From: Helicobacteraceae bacterium
GTDB taxonomy: Bacteria; Campylobacterota; Campylobacteria; Campylobacterales; Sulfurimonadaceae
Reading direction: 5' to 3'
DNA length: 7,067 nucleotides
Assembly (NCBI GenBank): GCA_015489055.1
Contig: WFMO01000230.1
Coordinates: 1 to 7,067 of the forward strand
Both the position numbers and the translations under genes were made by a program. The notes under the pieces were generated by a model. It was not told where the DNA came from. It was given only the letters and a program-made list of their open reading frames with translations, and made no database searches. This document shows, in pieces, positions 3,849 to 7,067 of this stretch. Numbering within the stretch: position 1 is the stretch's first letter; each line of letters opens with the position of its first letter.

Positions 3849-6800
3849 ATGGCAAGAAAAACATATGGAACAACCGTTTGGGGAGCAGCTTTTTTAAAGG
3901 CTATTGAGAGAGAAACCGATTCTGGAAGACTCAGCCGTGGAAAAAGCTATGCTAATACGGGAAAAGTGTATGATATTAAACTGCAAGACAAACGCATTAC
4001 AGCTAAAGTAAGAGGAAACTATAAACCTTTTTATCAAACAGGACTTAATTTTACTCCATTTGCTAAAGGTGATAAGCAGTTTATCATAGACTATATTGAT
4101 GAAAATCCTCTTATTCTAGCTCAGATTATGAATGCAAAACTCTCACCTGAACTTTTAGACTTTTTACATAAAAATGAGATTGATCTTTTTCATGGCTTTG
4201 ATATGCAGTGTAGTTGTCCTGATTTTTATGGTAATTATGCTTGTAAACACATTGCTGGTCTTTACTTTATACTTGTAAACGAGATAGATAAAAACCCATT
4301 TCTGCTTTTTACCCTGCGAGGTCTTAATCTTGTAGAACACTACAACATCCAAAAAGATTTAGAGATACCCTACCCTATTAAAGTAGCTTATAGAGAAAAA
4401 GAGAAGACTCTTGATAAAGTTGAAGATACAGATTCCGATTTTACCCTCTTACAACTTCCAAACCAAAAGAACTTTATCCTCTCAATCTTAGAACCAAATC
4501 CTCAATTTGCGCCTATAGATTATAAAGAAGTGTTAGAGGAGTTTTATAAAAAGACAGCAAAAGAACTCCCACTTGTAATCTCTGCTGTACATAATGAAGA
4601 TATAAGAATTTTACAAAGAGTATTACAAGAGGCAGATATCTCTATAGAACTCTTCAAAGATATTACAAAGAGCAACTTTCAAATTACCTCAAATCTGTTT
4701 GGCTTAGATGATGTCATTAAGGCATTTAAACCATACATTGAGCTGCAAACAAAGAGTAGTATCACCATCACACCAATACAACTCTTTAGACTCTTTATAT
4801 CGTTTGAGGATGATAATGGTAGCGATATGTACCGTTATCTTTTTTATCTCTATAGAGTTGCTTATATTTTACTGCAAAGCAGTGCTTTTATTCCCTCTGT
4901 ATATGAAGAAAAAGCTTCTTTTAAAATATTTTATAAACCTATCTTCTCCTTAGAGATTATAAAAGAACAACTGAGACATCTCTGTAATATTGCACCAACT
5001 TTAGCTACATTTGAGAAAAAAGAGCTAACACAACTCTCTCAAACGCAACTACTGCTCTCAGTAGTGTTAAGTGATATTGTGCCATATTTTCATTTTATGC
5101 ATAAAAAGCTCAAAAACAATCCACCACTTATCTCCTCTACCTTTTTTTATGCAAAGAGTTACAATGTTAATAGTTTTGAGGAGAAAAATCTTGCTCCAAG
5201 TATTAACAACTATTTTGCAGTATTTGAAATAATACAGAGTGAGTATAAATATAAACTCTTTATCAAAAAAGAAAATGCAAATGATGATAATAATAGCTAT
5301 GCTCTTTCATTTCAGGTTGAAAAACAACACTCTCAAACAAACTATGCACTAAGAGATGGGATAAAACACTTTAATAAGATGCATATTCTGCGTTTCATCT
5401 CTTTTTTACAAGCTTTTCTGCCACAAATAGCCCTCCTCTTACAAAAGGAGAAGATTTTACTCTCACAAGAGATTTTGGAAGAGTTTCTCCTACGAACTGC
5501 AACTATTATCTCTAATCTTGGTGTTGATGTAATCTTACCAAAAGAGTTAAAAAATCTCCTCAAACCAAAACTCTCCCTCAAGGTCAAAAATAGTGGCTCA
5601 AAAAGCTTACAATCTTTCTTTACACTTGATGGTATGCTTGAATATGATTGGCAAATTGCTATTGGCGATACATTTGTAAGTGTGAGTGAGTTTGAGAAAC
5701 TTTTAGCAAATGCTGGAGAGCTTATAGCATTTAAAGATAATTTTGTAGTAATAAGTGCAGAGGAAGCAAAAGCACTCTTTGCTCAAATCAATCGTAAAAC
5801 CAAACTCAATAAATTTGATATTCTCCAAGCAAAACTCAGTGGTGAAGCAGAGTTTGATATTGATTTAGAAAACTTTTTTAAGGAGATACTGAGTGTAAGA
5901 AGCATCAAACCACCAGAGTCTCTTCAAGCCAATCTAAGAGAGTATCAACAGCGAGGATTTGAGTGGAATATCAATAACCTTTTAAATGGTTTTGGGACAA
6001 TATTAGCTGATGATATGGGTCTTGGTAAAACGATTCAAGCTATTACAACCCTGCTCTACCTCAAAGAGAATGATTATATTAAAAAGAGAATTGTTGTTGT
6101 CGTTCCAACATCGCTACTGAGTAACTGGGAAAAAGAGATAGAGAAGTTTGCACCAACACTCTCCTACTTCTCTTACTATGGAACGAAACGCAAATTAGAA
6201 GAGAGTGATATTTTACTTACAAGCTATGATATAGCAAGAAGAGATAGTGAAATTCTAAAAAAAGTAGGCATAGACTGTCTTATTATTGATGAAGCTCAAA
6301 AGATAAAAAACAGCGATACCACCATCGCAAAAACACTCAAATCTTTTAAAGCAAAATATAAAATAGCTCTCAGTGGAACACCAGTAGAAAATAATCTGAG
6401 TGAACTTTGGAGTCTCTTTGATTTTACTCTTCCTAAATACTTAAAATCACTTAAAGAGTTTACTAAAAACTATGCACAAGATATTGAGATAAACAAAGAT
6501 AGAACAAAAATAAAAAAACTCAAACAGATAACAGCACCTTTTATGCTTCGCCGACTTAAAACTGATAAGAGCATCATTACTGACCTTCCAGATAAGATTG
6601 TTATTGATGAATATGCAACTATGACTAAAGAGCAGGCAAGTTTATACAAGAGTGTTGTTGATGAGACTATGCAACAACTTGATGAAGATGACGCAAAAGG
6701 AGTTATTTTTAAACTTATTATCTCACTTAAGCAGATTTGTAACCATCCTAGAAACTTTGATAAAAAGAGTCCACTTAAAAAAGAGCTTTCAGGGAAGAGT

Positions 6801-7067
6801 GAACTCCTGCTTACTCTTCTTGATACGATACTGCAAAAAGATGAAAAGGTCCTAATTTTTACTCAGTATGTAGAGATGGGAAATATTTTAGTAAAACTTA
6901 TCCAAGAAGAACTCTATACAGAGCCACTTTATCTCAAGGGTGATATGAGTAAAAAACAAAGAGAAGAGACTGTAGAAAAGTTTCAAACAGACAACAGATA
7001 TAAAATCTTTATTCTCTCTTTAAAAGCAGGAGGCACAGGGCTTAACCTTACATCAGCTAATCATGTC
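3849..7067 (+). CDS. SWIM zinc-finger SNF2-family helicase (3' end outside window)
   Basis: The frame is open from the ATG at 3849 to the window edge (1073 codons, no stop); the start lies 12 nt after the previous stop with a modest GAAG site (3837-3840). The N-terminus (TVWGAAFLKAIE, then GRLSRGKSYANTGKV) is typical of bacterial SWIM proteins, with zinc ligands C121, C123, C132 and H134. A long helical middle (about 150-680) fits the bacterial SNF2-associated region. Then come LREYQQRGF (from 696), Walker A DMGLGKT (K727), PTSLLSNW, DEAQ (814-817), LSGTPVEN (841-848), VLIFTQY (from 1001) and AGGTGLNL (1060-1067). All ATPase motifs reached are intact. The missing part should hold motif VI (arginine finger) and the tail, about 80-110 residues. 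SNF2 enzymes use ATP to translocate on duplex DNA and remodel protein-DNA complexes. In B. subtilis, as I recall, SWIM and SNF2 parts are separate neighbours (YwqB/YwqA). Confidence 0.95.
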   Translation, partial: MARKTYGTTVWGAAFLKAIERETDSGRLSRGKSYANTGKVYDIKLQDKRITAKVRGNYKPFYQTGLNFTPFAKGDKQFIIDYIDENPLILAQIMNAKLSPELLDFLHKNEIDLFHGFDMQCSCPDFYGNYACKHIAGLYFILVNEIDKNPFLLFTLRGLNLVEHYNIQKDLEIPYPIKVAYREKEKTLDKVEDTDSDFTLLQLPNQKNFILSILEPNPQFAPIDYKEVLEEFYKKTAKELPLVISAVHNEDIRILQRVLQEADISIELFKDITKSNFQITSNLFGLDDVIKAFKPYIELQTKSSITITPIQLFRLFISFEDDNGSDMYRYLFYLYRVAYILLQSSAFIPSVYEEKASFKIFYKPIFSLEIIKEQLRHLCNIAPTLATFEKKELTQLSQTQLLLSVVLSDIVPYFHFMHKKLKNNPPLISSTFFYAKSYNVNSFEEKNLAPSINNYFAVFEIIQSEYKYKLFIKKENANDDNNSYALSFQVEKQHSQTNYALRDGIKHFNKMHILRFISFLQAFLPQIALLLQKEKILLSQEILEEFLLRTATIISNLGVDVILPKELKNLLKPKLSLKVKNSGSKSLQSFFTLDGMLEYDWQIAIGDTFVSVSEFEKLLANAGELIAFKDNFVVISAEEAKALFAQINRKTKLNKFDILQAKLSGEAEFDIDLENFFKEILSVRSIKPPESLQANLREYQQRGFEWNINNLLNGFGTILADDMGLGKTIQAITTLLYLKENDYIKKRIVVVVPTSLLSNWEKEIEKFAPTLSYFSYYGTKRKLEESDILLTSYDIARRDSEILKKVGIDCLIIDEAQKIKNSDTTIAKTLKSFKAKYKIALSGTPVENNLSELWSLFDFTLPKYLKSLKEFTKNYAQDIEINKDRTKIKKLKQITAPFMLRRLKTDKSIITDLPDKIVIDEYATMTKEQASLYKSVVDETMQQLDEDDAKGVIFKLIISLKQICNHPRNFDKKSPLKKELSGKSELLLTLLDTILQKDEKVLIFTQYVEMGNILVKLIQEELYTEPLYLKGDMSKKQREETVEKFQTDNRYKIFILSLKAGGTGLNLTSANHV

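Noticed and set aside
4164..6855. Several ORFs of 60-80 codons in other frames of the helicase gene
   Set aside because: They lie wholly inside an uninterrupted, motif-rich SNF2 reading frame and have no ribosome sites.

Overview
The window is AT-rich with short intergenic gaps. Its good promoters have a clear TATAAT -10 box but little or no -35 element, and its coding regions favour A/T-ending codons plus CTC and GAG. This suggests a Campylobacterota (epsilonproteobacterial) chromosome of the Sulfurimonas/Sulfurovum/Arcobacter type. That is an impression from composition and protein style, not from a marker gene. No rRNA, tRNA, CRISPR array or intact insertion sequence was found.

Left part (1-1621, + strand): a possible minus-strand gene start at the edge, then a small unassigned alpha/beta protein, two tandem paralogous lipoproteins whose stop and start codons overlap, and a secreted protein built almost entirely of six 14-residue repeats. 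A strong intrinsic terminator closes this part. Upstream of the first gene, the lipoprotein pair and the repeat protein lies the same short box (ACAAAATATGTC, 12/12, 12/12 and 10/12), each time exactly 24 nt before a -10 position. The three units may therefore share a regulator.

Middle part (1622-2580): mostly non-coding or decayed. A minus-strand unit has a near-consensus promoter, about twelve diverged 12-nt tandem units (a tetrapeptide repeat if translated) and a closing hairpin. It is followed by a + strand reading frame broken by in-frame stops, which ends in two overlapping mini-ORFs, one with a good Shine-Dalgarno sequence. A weak terminator-like hairpin and a TATAAT box then mark the start of the next operon.

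Right part (2585-7067, + strand): a tight four-gene operon. Gene 1 is a fluorescence recovery protein (FRP)-like protein, the fold known from cyanobacterial photoprotection, but with the recalled orange-carotenoid-protein contact residues changed. Gene 2 is an unassigned 104-residue protein. Gene 3 is an unassigned protein with two SH3-like modules each carrying a Trp-Arg signature. Gene 4 is a SWIM zinc-finger/SNF2 helicase of more than 1073 residues that runs off the right edge. Gaps of 1, 15 and 12 nt imply co-transcription, and the two or three small proteins are candidate partners of the helicase. The FRP-like/SNF2 combination in an apparently non-photosynthetic organism is the most interesting feature of the window.
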